Shown here: piece after piece, positions 34,328-46,395 of the stretch
Layout: every line of letters starts with the position of its first letter
How positions within the stretch are numbered: the stretch's first letter is position 1
Assembly: GCA_947247005.1 (NCBI GenBank)
Contig: OX365956.1
Span: forward strand, 441,501-505,500
Source of the DNA: Spisula solida
Taxonomy: Eukaryota; Mollusca; Bivalvia; Venerida; Mactridae
Direction: 5' to 3'
DNA: 64,000 nucleotides
Notes under the pieces: model-generated
The model's database searches: none
What the model saw: only the letters and a program-made list of their open reading frames with translations
What the model was told of the DNA's origin: nothing
Position numbers and translations under genes: made by a program

Positions 34328-37300
34328 CATTCATTCATTCATTTATCTTTCAAATGAATCATTCCCTCTCAGGGTGAAATCTCCACACGAAAAATGTTGC
34401 TGATATTATTCAGCATAATTATTATATTACATGTATCTGATTACAGACCATGACTCAATATATTCATACATGGATCAGCAGTATGAAATATTCTGTACAC
34501 AAAGTCAGATGACACTATGCATGTACCAACATATATATACTAGAAGGACATTAATCATAGTCTTATGACTCTCCTTGACAAAACATGACATTTACAGCAT
34601 GTATACTTCAATATCACAAGATTAACATTAGAACACTATACAGGGGTTCTACTGAGGCACAAAGCCCAATCCTGAAAATGAGTCACAAATCTGTTTCAGG
34701 TGCCATTAGCACACATCCCTACACCTTAACTAGGTTTCAAACATTGTTCTAATATTAAAATTCAGATTATGGGACTTTAAAGGACAACAACTTCGTCAAT
34801 TCTATTAACTTTATGATCGAATTACTTTGATTTTGTTAATGCACCAAATCTGGATTTCCAGAATTATAATGTAACCTATACAGGCTGGTATCAATGAACC
34901 TATACCAACATATTAACTTAACTATGGTATAGCACCGAGACTTTGACCTGAATCAACCTTTATGCATGAATATATATTATAACAAGGTTATAGAATTTGT
35001 AAATTTCCACGAGCAAATTGTGCAATATCGGTCCTTTAGATTTGTGTTTGTATTACACCTTGAGCATCTTTTTGATACTTCCCGCTTATGAAAACATGCA
35101 AATAAATATAGACAATATATCTGCAGTTAAATTATGCTTCTAGAAGGGCGATTTGTGTCAAATTTTCCGTACTTTAGCATTAGAACACTTTCAATACAAT
35201 TTTTACATGAACCTTGTTGAGCCTTCAATGATTTGAAGGAGTTCAAGACTGAAAACATGGATATGAATGCTTATGTTTCATCACTTACTGGAAGGGATTT
35301 CTGGTCTAACTAGACTGTTGTCATGGAAATGTATCAAACCACTGTTACCCTGCATACCTATAAATAGAAACAATATCTATAAATAGTAACAATATCTATA
35401 AATAGAAACAATATCATTATTTGATGCAATGCAATATAATAACTGGAGTCAGGGGAACAGCTTTCTGATAAGGGATTTAACGAAGTCACCCGTGCATTCG
35501 GCTGCAGATTTCATAGATTGAGGGGCCCAGGGGTGGTATTCACAAAGTATCTTAAGGGAAAACGTTTTTTTCCTTAAAATTTTCTTAAGTGTATCAGCTA
35601 AACAGGAAAATTTACATAATCAATTTTTTACATTGCTTATAAGCATTATGTAAAAAGCTACAGCAATCACAAAGAAAACATGGATTATTCTCAGAATCTT
35701 GGGAAATATGTGCAGCTCAAGTAAAAATATTTAAGTTTTCCCTTAAGATGCTTTGTGAATACCAGCCCAGGGGTGATATACACTATTGATCTTACTTGAC
35801 TTAAGGATAAGGACAACCAATCAGATCGTACCACATTAAACTCTTGGTCAGTAACAGGTGATATGATTGGCTAACCTTATTCTCCAATTAAATCAGATCA
35901 ATATTGAATACCACCTCTGCTAAATACTATAAGACTAGTATTATGGTTCTTGTGCACTGCACTTCCTCTCAATGAGGTCTATTCACCTACGAAGTTACAA
36001 ATTGATATCTCAAATACTGTTCAAATAATAATAATAAAAGAGTGTACATACTAGCACAAAAGTCGGTAAATCTGGAACAGATTGTTTGAACGAGTTCATC
36101 GCTATCGTTGAGATATTCCTGTCCCATATACGATCCAAGATGATTGTATGTGCCCGCCGTCACATTCGTACTGATCACAATAGACTCCTCCCCTGTCTCT
36201 AAGGCAAGTTTTTGTAACTGAAATATAACATTCAATATAAGACGTTAATAGACATGTCATTGACAGTCTATAGACTCCCCCCCGTCCTGTCTTTAAGGCA
36301 ATGTAACTGAAATATAACATTCAATATAAGACGTTAATCAACATGTCATTGTCAGTCTATAGACTTCTCCCCCGTCTCTAAGGCAATGTAACTGAAATAA
36401 TACGAGACATTACGAGGGTTGCAGCAAGACTTTAGTACATCCTTCTTTAATAAGAAGCTGTTACGACAGTTTTGTGGGCAACCCTCAAATTTTGTAGACA
36501 TGTCATCTATAGAAACAATATTGATGTATCAAATGTTTGAGCTGATGAAATATCAATTCACATTTTGAAATATGATAAATGGGTAAACATATGGAACCAT
36601 CCAAAATCCTCATTTTTCTTGCACAAAACACTATTTATATTTATTATTTGCTTTCAATGGATTATGGAGTTTTTTCAGTGAAAATAACAGTGAAATTACC
36701 ACTTATTTATTTTCACTGTTTTATAAGCTGGTTCCAATATCATGCTGTGCCACTCGTTAAAATATTTATTTTCTGTAATCACTTGGTGAAAAAAAAATTG
36801 ATCTTACACAAAAATCAACAAATATCCTCTGTTTATTAATAATAAATGGAAAACAACAAATTGTCAAAATTGGTCAAGTTTAAACTCAAAGTGAAGATGC
36901 TATTTTCAAAAGCTGAATAAGTTACAGTACTTAGTTTAACTTATATATTACCATTAGGTCAATTGTGATACAGGTACATGTTGAATTTCAAACTTTTATC
37001 AATCACTCTCGACACCTCATTCCTAATGTTACTCATCACCAGGGGGGTATAAGACAAGAGAAGCCAGTTTTCCTTTTAAACCAAGTGTCTAGTAAGGGCA
37101 TTACTAGTACCATTTTTATTTTGTCTTTTTTATAACTCAACCCAAGACCTTCTGCACTCAAAGTGGATGCTCAACCACTAGGCTATCTAGGAGGTGATCG
37201 CAGTACTTGTTACTTGTACATTAAATGAACAGAGTATCATGGGTTCCACTAGCTTCTGAATCCGAGAGATCATTTTAATACTTTGACTAAATTTTACCAT

Positions 37301-37777
37301 TTTATTTGCAAAATTATTAAATACCAATGATTTAATGAGAAAATGACCATTTAAACCAAAAAGTGTGAGGGTCAAAATGTGGCTTTTTGGAAATTTCAAG
37401 GGTCAAAACCCCTACTCCTGAGTCAAATGAAACCGCTGTATAAACTACAAGGGGTCCTACTGAGGCATAATACCCAATCCTGAAAACGAGTTGCAGGTCT
37501 GTTTGGATGCCATTAGCACACACTCCTAAGCCTACGCCAAAATTAAGTCCTAATATTGTTCATTTGTTGAAATTCAGCTTCTAAAATTTAAATTGACCAT
37601 AACTTTGTCAATACTTCGAATTTTTTCATCAAATAACTTTTATTTTTTGCGGAAAAACTTAATATCAACGAAGCTTACCAGTGACTGTATCTGATATCTG
37701 ATCACAGATTTCACGGCGACTTTATACTCCGTTGTCCCCTCCTGTACGTCCTCGTGACTTTCCCGACGTAATCTCAT
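32396..37777 (-). CDS. Two-finger C2H2 zinc-finger protein, about 653 aa
   Basis: Three exons on the minus strand, complement of 37679-37777, 36052-36217 and 32396-34092, with GT-AG junctions and one continuous frame. Residues 1-90 include a compact region (VKSVIRYQIQSLLQKLALE, then EYLNDSDELVQTICSRFTDF) that looks like a folded domain I cannot name. Next come a basic stretch (RKTPRKRP), a Ser/Asn-rich linker, an IKSEP sumoylation-type site near residue 197 and a repeated LPGA stretch. Two fingers follow, each C-x2-C-x12-H-x3-H, at residues about 414-434 and 442-462, joined by TMDRPHK. The C-terminus is acidic, with a duplicated NANCSxDQSASSM segment and a final lysine cluster. It is probably a nuclear DNA-binding regulator. 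The start exon is the weakest part. Confidence 0.8.
34195..34345. repeat. ATCA/ATTC microsatellite
   Basis: Low-complexity run of caat / tcaa tetranucleotides ending in cattcattcattcattc. It lies inside the zinc-finger gene intron. Confidence 0.95.
34645..34880 (-). mobile_element. Family D MITE in zinc-finger gene intron
   Basis: On the plus strand it begins acaggggttctactgaggc, followed by cccaatcctgaaaatgag. Read on the minus (gene-sense) strand it ends with the family D terminus, so it is sense-oriented in its host gene. Confidence 0.7.
34990..35150 (-). repeat. Dispersed repeat family A copy
   Basis: Reverse copy with cgagcaaattgtgcaatatc, cccgcttatgaaaac and gttaaatt at the end. Confidence 0.65.
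35358..35405. promoter_or_regulatory. Three MEF2-type sites in a 19-bp repeat
   Basis: CTATAAATAG occurs at 35358-35367, 35377-35386 and 35396-35405. Each is a perfect match to the MEF2 consensus YTAWWWWTAR, in an intron of the zinc-finger gene. They sit in a three-unit tandem repeat and could be chance satellite sequence. Confidence 0.5.
35529..35768. mobile_element. Family N MITE, uninterrupted copy
   Basis: Ends aggggtggtattcacaaag / ctttgtgaataccagccc with inner inverted cttaagggaaaa / ttttcccttaag. This copy holds a single TTAA where the copy at 57368-58165 carries an insertion. Confidence 0.8.
36052..36217 (-). CDS. Zinc-finger gene middle exon, residues 34-89
   Basis: The minus-strand acceptor gttatatttcag and donor gcta|gtatgt enclose 55 codons plus one base. 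The product begins LQKLALETGEESIVISTN and ends RFTDFCA. The frame fits both neighbours. Two diverged copies of its acceptor and first bases follow upstream in the intron. Confidence 0.75.
36218..36400 (-). repeat. Duplicated splice acceptor and exon start
   Basis: The segment from ctcccctgtctctaaggca through gtaactgaaatataac is repeated twice more at spacings of 89 and 85 bases. Decoy acceptor dinucleotides lie at 36307-36308 and 36392-36393, and the intervening gacgttaat / catgtcattg sequence is copied too. The copied exon fragments have indels. Confidence 0.85.
37135..37195 (-). mobile_element. tRNA-like SINE fragment
   Basis: Read on the minus strand: A-box-like tagcctagtggttgagc and a downstream cttgggttgagt B-box-like segment. 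A plus-strand relative of the A-box part occurs at 54966-54985. Confidence 0.5.
37225..37440 (-). mobile_element. Family B MITE in zinc-finger gene intron
   Basis: Reverse copy: gggttccactagcttctgaa at the left and agtcaaatgaaaccgctg at the right, with agggtcaaaatgtggcttt inside. Confidence 0.8.
37447..37660 (-). mobile_element. Family D MITE next to a zinc-finger gene donor
   Basis: Plus strand: aaggggtcctactgaggcat, cccaatcctgaaaacgag, aaattcagcttctaaaa and gaccataactttgtcaat. In gene sense it starts within about 20 bases of the donor at 37678 and is sense-oriented. Confidence 0.75.
37679..37777 (-). CDS. Zinc-finger gene first coding exon, tentative
   Basis: The minus-strand ATG at 37777 with adenine at -3 opens 33 codons (MRLRRESHEDVQEG then TTEYKVAVKSVIRYQIQSL). 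They end exactly at a strong donor, ctg|gtaagc, in the phase needed by the next exon. The frame is open a further 18 codons upstream to a TAA, with no good acceptor, so the ATG is preferred. An additional upstream exon cannot be excluded. Confidence 0.55.
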
Positions 37778-39369
37778 CGTGGCGGTACACGCGATGTAAC
37801 TACCCAACACACCCAGACACGAGTACTTCACAAGTTATACATTCATACTGCTGATAGGTGACATCTTCATTAATCTTAAAATACACAAAATAAATTGTTA
37901 AAATTGTTAAAATAATAATATTTGTATTATTCACAGTTCTAAATAAATACTGTAGCGCACGGACAATCAAAAGCCACACAGAAACGACTCACTCCGCAAT
38001 GAATGAAACACTGTGAACTTCGAATTCCGTTCTAAATAAGTTATATTTATTAGAATTTAGTACAATTCATTAAAGAACCAATTGTCAGCATAAGATCAGA
38101 ACTACAATGCCTCCTCTGGAACATGAAGTCATGATGCTTTAATAAGAATATACAATGTATATATTTATATCTGATGTAAAGTTTAACTAGGGGAATTCCA
38201 GATGCATCTAAAAATAGTGACATAAGAGAAACGGAAATTCCATGTGAAGTAAATCACACATCATTGACAGCATTTTTCTGGTTCTAAATAGAATCCACGA
38301 AATATCATTCAAAATTCTGGAAACTTTGCAATACCCCAATCATAGTAATCTCGAATCAGTCCAAATGAAGATAAAATGTAAATTAAAAATACATTCCAAA
38401 TGATAATTCAATTTGATCAAAAGTTTTACAGCGTAGTCAAAATGCTGTTTGAATACTTTGAATACACCTCAAAAACAAACTGACAACACTTCGAATCCAC
38501 CTGGAATGAGTTTTGTATATTCATTGCTCCCGAATGCATCTCAATTGTAGTTGGAATGAATCACAAATGTTTGGATTACAATCAGAATATTCTAGATACA
38601 TGTATGAACCTCAAGATACGAATACCGCTGTAACAGTACATTCAGAATGTGTCTTTAATGTTATCTTAGTGACACATTCACCTACAGTTCGCCACACAGC
38701 CCACAACATCAAAATTAAGAACACAACTTTCCTGTCAAATTTCACTGTTTTTATCTTTATTAACCTCAACATAAAGACCAAAATCCTTATCCAGAATTGA
38801 GTGCAATACTTTTCTATATATTTTAGTAGATAAAATCTAACAAATATTGTTTGTTTCCCACAAAATGCCCCAAATTAATAGTCTTAGAGTAGGGACTAGG
38901 AACAGTGGGTTGACTTTGTAACAACGAGGAGAGAGCGAAAAGTGACCTTGGATAAATATGTTAAAAAAGCCAAAAAATTCTACACCATAAGCATCTAGGG
39001 TCGCAGGGGCAGTATTCATTAAACGTTATAGGTCAGGATACCAGATACCATAATTTTAGGCCTAAATGAAAAATTTAATATTCATGATAAGTTTCAAGTA
39101 TTTTACGTACATCCTATGAGGGTGCGTCATCAACTTCCTGTATATGTACATAGTCTAGTCAATGACTGTCAATATGCACTTATCTTACTTAAGCTGAAAT
39201 AACTAACTAAGTGTTTATAATATTGCAAGGCCAAACAAAATATGTGTTTAATTCTGGTTATATGCCGCAAACGAGATAAAATATAGTCTGGGCAGGAGGA
39301 TGTTTTTGGAACTGAAAAAATGACAACCACATTTCAAAAAGATTAAACAGTAGAGAAGTATAAAAAAAA
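37778..39369. other. Upstream of zinc-finger gene, no exon seen
   Basis: AT-rich sequence with no second coding exon or promoter element that I could support. taatttta-ggcctaaat near 39050 resembles the end of the 15469-15728 foldback. Confidence 0.35.
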
Positions 39370-39695
39370 TGCAGGGCTCTCGCTTCACTTTTGGGACTGG
39401 GGCCAGGGGCCCTCAGGTAGGGGAATTTCGCGTTGTTTTGAAGAAAAAGGGAAATTTTGTCTTTTATGAATATCAATACTATTATAAATGTAATACATAT
39501 AAAATGAACAAAGGGCCAATTTCAAGCTATAACAACAGATATAGCAATAGCTGAACAGCATTTACAAGGACTTCATTGATTTTCAAAAAAAAAAGGAGGG
39601 GATTTTTTTCAGAAAATAGGGGTAAAATGTATATTCATTTAGGGGGGAAATGGGGCCGATATTCGGCCCCAAAAATGGTCAAATGAGAGCCCTGC
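39370..39695. mobile_element. Family F MITE
   Basis: Ends gcagggctctc / gagagccctgc with tttgggactggggccaggg inside and cggcccc / ggggccga near the right end. A partial relative lies at 51776-51952. Confidence 0.8.
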
Positions 39696-40233
39696 AATGT
39701 CATGAAATCATTTAAGATAACAGGTTGATGCAACCTTAAATGGTAACTAACTAAGTCAGAGTACTAGAAACAATCATTTCAGGCCTAACACAACTAATTA
39801 ATAGAGACAATCACATGCTTCCTATCTTCTGGTTCTGAGTTGGGGAGAGCCAATATGATGATTGTTAAGAACGTCCTGTTTTGACTGTCCACATACAACT
39901 GTGTTGAACATTTGAGCTGTTTTCAACAATAACTTGGGCTTAGTGACATTATAGTAAGTATGTACTGGTAATAATATATAGTAATAAGGTTTAGAAAAGG
40001 CTTCCAAATGAGAAGTCATGCTCTCCAAAGATTTAATTTTGAGTAAGGATAGCAACGGATACCAAAATTGGTATCCGGATAGTCGGGTCGCTATCCGAAC
40101 GATTATCCGGATATCCGTATCAAAAATTAATCAAACATTGAGCGCAGCATGAAATGTAACCTAATTTCGCGACCTACATCGTCTTTGTGTACCACTATCA
40201 GACGGAGTTTTTGAGTACTTCGATAATTTAGTA

Positions 40234-40431
40234 CAGGGGTTCCATTAGCTTCTGAATGTGAAGAGTCAATTTGATACTTTTAACTAAATTGTACTATTTT
40301 TATAGGCAAAATACCCATGATTTTAAGAGAAAATGACCATTCAAACCGAAATCTTGAGGGTCAAAATGTGGCTTTTTGAAAAATTCAAGGGTCAAAACCC
40401 CTACTCCGGAGTCAAATGGAACCCCTGATAA
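40234..40431 (-). mobile_element. Family B MITE, intact ends
   Basis: Ends caggggttccatt / aatggaacccctg are perfect 13-bp inverted repeats, the clearest definition of family B in the window. No matching 8-bp target duplication is visible. Confidence 0.85.
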
Positions 40432-41623
40432 GGTTTAGAAAAGGCTTCCAAATGAGAAAAGTCATGCTCTTCAATGATTCAGTTTTAAGTACTTCGATAA
40501 TACAGTACAATCCCTCAGGTTTATTTTTTTCTCACAAATTACGTTAAAATAACTGTTGTTGTGTTGCTATGGTGACCAATTCGACAAAATAAGACTATAC
40601 ATCTAAAATGCGATACAATTTTGTAAAGTTTATGTCAAGAATTTAGTTTGCGGCCTCATTGAAAAAGTAGACGGGAGTGGTAAGTTTTAATTTGTAACTT
40701 AATAATTGAAAGCTATATTTTGCTCAAATTTTTAGAAACTGTTCATAAGAGTCTTGTCTTTCTTACACTATATTATCTTGATTTTCATAATTTTTCCACT
40801 AAGCCCAGTTTTCCTGGAGGACAGCTCATTTGTATGGTACTAATTTACAAATCGTGTCAAGCAACTATCACTATGCATGATCGAGCAATGTTACCAACCT
40901 CAATAAATGAAGAAGTGTATACTTGTTGGCTTAACTTTTTATATTCACTGAAATCCAGCACATTTTCCGACTGAAGGCTCCCACATATAGACAGGGTTCT
41001 TGGCAACGCATAATTAGGCATATTTGGATGCATACTTTTTTAATTAGACGCGTAAAATTACCGTTCTACGTGTTTTGTGGACGCGTAGTTTTTCGATTGC
41101 ACGCGTTTGACCTTGGGTCATAAATTCGTCGCATACGCCATATTCACTAAAGCATCACTGTTCGAGTAATTGACAAACGAGAGGCGGAGTTAATTACCTT
41201 GTATGTGCCTTGTGAACCAATCAGTGTTTACGAGTCACCATCAGGAACTTGTGATTGACGCGTCGCGATAATCATGAGTAAAGACAGATAATTGTTTAAT
41301 ACAAACCGTTATGTTAACACGTACGCTTCAATTGATCTATCGATTCAACTATGGATTTTATTTTATAGCTGATGATTTTTTATAGTCTGATCATAATTGT
41401 GATATTTGTCGTATGTTGGGTAATCGTTATACATTGATACGCATATTAACTTTAAAAACATAGAAATGATGACTCAAAACAAATGACACTATCTACAAAT
41501 ATCGAGTTTTCAAAGAATATATACCTTGTAATTCATATTCCGTGCAATTAATACCCAGATAAAAAAATCACAACAATTCAACAAACATGCCGTATTGTAA
41601 GTTGTGAGTTTCATCAAACGTGT
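40432..41623. other. Intergenic with CpG-richer patch
   Basis: The section at about 41030-41290 has repeated acgcgt / cgcgta motifs, a CCAATCAG and fewer A/T runs than its surroundings. It could be a promoter for the minus-strand zinc-finger gene or a repeat. No transcript evidence is visible. Confidence 0.3.
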
Positions 41624-42001
41624 GTGCAGTGATTTTTTTGGGCTATTTTTGGGGCCAAATACAGGCCCCTTCCCCTAGCAAAATAACCTCCATTTTCCCA
41701 AAAAAATCTTAATTTTTTCCCAAAAAGTATGCATATTTTCCCCCTTTTGTGCTCGCAGGTTTCAAAGCAACAACAGTAATGAGTATACATGTAGCTGTTT
41801 TAAAGTCAAAACAATATATTTTCTAACTTGCAAAGGTCGTTGCCTCATATGACTAGTGTGTTATCAGTAGAAAATACTAAATATGTCCACTTTTAACCCA
41901 AACTAACTTTTTTAATAATTCCCAATTTCGCGAATTGTCGCGCTAAAATTTCCCAATTTTAAAGGCACAGGCCGCTTAATTTTCTTCAAGAAAAATCACT
42001 G
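41624..42001 (+). mobile_element. Family E MITE
   Basis: Ends cagtgattttt / aaaaatcactg enclose gggctatttttggggcc, ccttcccctagcaaaataac and ttcccaatttcgcgaattgt. The flanks gtgtgtg / gtgtgtg form a 7-bp direct repeat, likely a target duplication, though the motif is simple. Confidence 0.85.
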
Positions 42002-43107
42002 GTGTGTGGCGTCAATCTCTAAAGGACTTTTAATGTAACCGTAGCGCAGGTCACTTCAAAGCCTTGGTGTCTTTGATCGTGCGGCATGCAAATTTTGTCC
42101 CGTAAATTGTGTTTGATATACATGTGTTTAAATATGAAAAATTGTTACCAATCAGAGTGATGCAGCAGACTTTTTCTGAATTTCCAGAGAATGATTTGGT
42201 CACTCGCGAACATAAAACAGCGTAATTGATGAAATGTTCAGAAGCAATAAACGTCGCTGGTATTATTCGAGTTTTAACAAATTTAATGACATTCAAACAT
42301 TATAATTAGCAATCAATGTATGAGTTTAGGTGCATAAATTACTGCAAATGGCCGGGATAAGAATGACTTGTATGAAATGTGAGTTGCACTATTTCGGATA
42401 TATACATATTATTTTCAGATAAGGTCGTGATTTTTTTATATTATTCATACATTCTTGGCTACTATTATCTATACTGCTACAGCAAGAATTCAAGTATGTT
42501 ATCAGTACATATGAAATATTATACTTTTCATTGAGCAGTACTCTTGACCTTCTGTTATATTTGCTGAATATATTGCATTGAATCATAAAGTAACCTACCA
42601 CAAAATACTTATTTATTCACACTGAAATAAACAAATAATATGATATTATATCTTTTGAGGTTACAAAAACACTGGAATAATTAGCTCCATAATTCACCAG
42701 AATGCAGGATTTAAGGTTCCAGAAACGTAAATTTTCTAGGGGAAATCCCCCAACACCCTTGCGGTAGGCGGTCACCCTCCCTCTCCCCCACTTGTCGCTA
42801 CGTGACTCAAATGCATTCCTCAGGACTCCTACTTTAAAATCCTACCGAGAACCCTGATAGACCCCACAATATGCAGAGCTCCAGTCAAGGTCTTATTAAT
42901 CACAAACTATTTCTATGCATTGTAAACTGCAATAAAAAAGACGATCAAGCATAAATTTCCAATCGAGTTTGATGCGTCAAGGGGAAGTCAGTGTTCCGTA
43001 ATCCAGTCAGTGGTATCTGTTTTACTTTTAGACACCACCACCTGACCAGTGCGAAACCACACCAGCAAATATTGAGTAGAAAACGAAAGTTATCTATAAA
43101 TTTGCAG
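42002..43107. other. Intergenic, no gene seen
   Basis: No recognised exon or repeat family. The short open frames are AT-driven. Confidence 0.35.
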
Positions 43108-43301
43108 GATTCCAGCTCCCCAAGAGAATTTGTATTGTTGTTCCTGAATTTGTAATGCCATTTGATGAATACTGGGAGGCTATTCTAGGTGCTCTGCTGA
43201 TCTACGGAGGAAGAAACAAATTGTCTCCTGGGTCCCAGGACAAGACAGCAAACTTTTATAATCTGCTTGTCATCAGACTCTGTCAGGAGGATACAGGTTC
43301 G
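43108..43301 (+). pseudogene. Doubtful orphan exon
   Basis: The region has acceptor aaatttgcag and donor tcg|gtaatt. The frame between them is open and reads like ordinary protein (LPKRICIVVPEFVMPFDEYW, then ILGALLIYGGRNKLSPGSQD). No partner exon, family or start could be found. It may be an exon of an unseen gene, a gene remnant or chance. Confidence 0.25.
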
Positions 43302-44679
43302 GTAATTTGTCTCCACTATTTCAAACTGACATGTAACCAATTTCTTGAATTTCCGGGCAACGAACTTTTTACTGGGGCAATTCCATAAGCGTGTAATCTA
43401 ATATAAACAGGTCTGAGGAAACAAATTACAATTCATATCTTAAGTTTATAAGATATGTTTACCAATAGGGATGAGCTTATATCACTTTAAGGTCAGAAGA
43501 AGTGTCGTATTTGATGACAAAATTTCCGAAATATCAAATCGTTCTTTCATTTTTTTCAGGAAGTGGTGCTACGTGGTAATAACATAAGCGTGAGAATTAC
43601 AAAATGCAGGATTTGTCTGCCTTTTGTTGATTTTCTCATAATAATAATTATAACAACTTTAATGACATACGCTTGATCTAAATATATCATTTTTAGGTAT
43701 TTACAATGATGATCATTGATTTTATTTTTCAGACCCAGGTCCACAGGGGGCCGTGCTCCCCAGTTGACCTCGGAGCAATCATTTTATACATCCCAAAAAT
43801 GTTAAAATCCTTAAAATATTACCAAAGACCTAAATATACATTTTAGGTCTTTGATATACCAATCGATCTGGCTGTGGATCGATATTTGTGATAACAGTCT
43901 CTGTATATTACATATAGCGGAAGCGAGTGCAATAAAATATGCCCCATGTTGAGTAAACGGGCCCTAATTACGCCCGATCTGGATCAGTCAAATGCTTTCA
44001 CAAATGATTTTAAAGCGCCTGACTGATCATGATTTAGGTGATGACTGATCACTGGTGTTTGATTCATTGATATATGTCTCTATACCGTTTGAACAGTCTT
44101 GTTAATAAAATTATTATTGATAATGTAACTGTGCAATTTTAAGAATTTCACGTGAGATTTTAAACATTAAAGCTGGAAAAACTATTTTAATTCAAAATTG
44201 ACAAAATTCTTCGCAAGGGGCACATTTTTGTTAAAGTTCATGTGTCTAGTATTGAATTTTGATATTTTTTAAAAACGTTAGGGTGCTGGAATTTTCATGG
44301 TTTTTTATTAAATATTTACTAAAAAATCGATCTGCACCTTTGGAAACTTTTAGATATAGATCTAATATTGTTTATTTCATGGGCTATGTATTACAGAAAA
44401 TCAATATTTTCACGAATGGCGAAGCCATTAGTAAAGATTTATTTTTCTGTGATCGCGAGTGAAATAAAATTAATCTTACACCAAAAATCAACAAATTTTC
44501 TGTTTATTATATGCCTCAATATCTCTTAAAAACGTGCCGTATTTGGCTTAATTGGAAAAACGTCGAAATTGGAACGACGTGAGAATTATGACGTCATGAT
44601 GACGTAACGTATATTTTAATGACCGGCACCGTTGACGTTACGTTTTTTTTCTGCATGATACTGGAACCAACGACAATGT
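43302..44679. other. Intergenic, no gene seen
   Basis: AT-rich. A short inverted repeat around aaagacctaaatata / attttaggtcttt lies at 43832-43855. Perfect TGACGTCA at 44589-44596 and TGACGTAA at 44600 lie just before the family G copy. Confidence 0.35.
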
Positions 44680-45005
44680 GTATTATCACATAAATATCGT
44701 GATATCCCATGTGAGAACAAATGACAGAACAATTAATGTTCTCTAACATGTGTGATAACAAATGCGTGACGTCACCAGGTTGTCGGCGCGAAAACGTAAC
44801 GTCGCCGGTTAAATTACGTTCTTGTTGACGTTGTATTGACTCGGTAACTATGGTAATGTGATAAAAAGAATTCTTCATTCGTTGTCTTTGAGATCAACAT
44901 TTCTTAAACTCGACATGAAAACAAAGTATCGCTTAATAACCTGTGTTTTTTAGACTCGTTTAAGAAATGTTGATCTCCAAAGACAACGAATGGCGGATCC
45001 TATAT
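44680..45005 (+). repeat. Dispersed repeat family G copy
   Basis: Contains tatcacataaatatcgtg, tgtgataacaaatgcgtgac with a perfect CRE at 44767-44774, tatggtaatgtgataaaaag, and the ttaagaaatgttgatctcc end. Confidence 0.75.
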
Positions 45006-45039
45006 TTCTCCGGCCCTATGCTATTTTAAACAAGACGAA

Positions 45040-45480
45040 AAGATTTCAATGATCGTAGGGGTTTATTTTTTTATTTATGGACTGAATTTTAAAATGTTGA
45101 TATCAAATAAAAGATAAAGCTTTTTAGTTTCTAAATATATAAAAAATATTAGAAATTATATTAATGCAAATATGAATTAATACGACCGAGACCGGAGAGC
45201 TTTATCTTTCTTTTAGTACAAATTATATAAAAATATGTTAATAAATAAAAAATTAAACCCCTACAGTTGTGTTTTTCCAACACAAAAATATGTAGATTAT
45301 TTTCTCGAAAAGTAGTCTGTGTTTGAACCGTAAATAATTCATATTTGTATTAACTTAATTTCCATTAATTTTATATATTTAGAAACTATAGAGCTTCGTC
45401 TTTAATTTGATACCAACATTTTAAAAATCCTTCCATAGATAAAATTAATATTATCTTTTTTAAGTGAAAATAAAAAAATA
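45040..45480. mobile_element. AT-rich foldback element
   Basis: Arms near 45090-45160 and 45355-45430 are inverted copies (agtttctaaatatataa / tatatatttagaaact; aaaatgttgatatcaaa / tttgataccaacatttt). An inner taggggttta / taaacccctac pair also inverts. Confidence 0.65.
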
Positions 45481-46248
45481 AACAACTTTATATTTGAATT
45501 GATAACATACGTTTTTTTTGGTCATTCAATTAACAAGTGTCAATAACGGGGACGTATAATAGATGTATATATATTCTTCCCAGGTCAATAAGATAGCATA
45601 CAACACATTTTCACACTTGACTGATATAACTAAGCTTTATGGAGGTGAACATACCATCGCTAAGTAGAAACTACTGGCCCTCATAAAATCTTGCCTTTGT
45701 TCGCCGAAATATTGGGGCAGCAATTGCCGCCCCTGTCGCCCTGGTCGCGACGCCCGCCTGACAGGGCCTATAAAGTTAATACAGTATTCGCTGAGCTTTA
45801 TACAGTCCGGTAGGACTCCTGCTCTTTAATTGGAAGAAGAAGAAGAAAGTGAGGCTGCGACTTTCACACAAGCAACGAACGATAACTCAGCATAGCATCT
45901 CATCAGGGTCACGTTAAATATCGACATGAAGATATGTAAATGCTTATTATGGATAGTGTGTTTCTCTGGTGATTTTATTGTGTTGAAATGATCGATAGAC
46001 AGTCAAAAACAAACGTCAGAAGCATTCATTAAGCAAATATACATTATATATTGTTATTAGTTCAATATACTTTGCCGATGGTTCGTGTTTAAATAGTCCT
46101 TACAGAAACTTCTGTTTGCCTTTAAATGGTGATATGCCTTGACAAAATGGAAGTAGAATAATCTTATTGAGTTTAAAGGTATTGTATACATGTAGTTGAA
46201 TGAGTGAATATGAGATTTTGGCATATTTGACAAAGCGAAAGTAGACTA
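45481..46248. other. Upstream of channel gene, no exon seen
   Basis: A GC-richer patch at 45715-45775 (gccctggtcgcgacgcccgcc) is followed by cctataaag and ggaagaagaagaag. It might be promoter-like, but nothing ties it to the channel gene. Confidence 0.3.
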
Positions 46249-46395
46249 GGGTAAAACCACAGGAACTTGCATTAATAATTTGAATTTTTTTTTCACTAGG
46301 CCTACTGTATATTTTAATAGTACAGTAGGCCTAGTGAATAAAACTTTTTCATTTTTTTTTCAAATTATAAATGCAAGTTCCTGTGGTAAAACCCA
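46249..46395. mobile_element. Near-perfect foldback
   Basis: Arms ggtaaaaccacaggaacttgc / gcaagttcctgtggtaaaacc with a centre of actaggcctactgta / tacagtaggcctagt. The whole unit is almost one palindrome with a loop under 15 bp. Confidence 0.9.
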
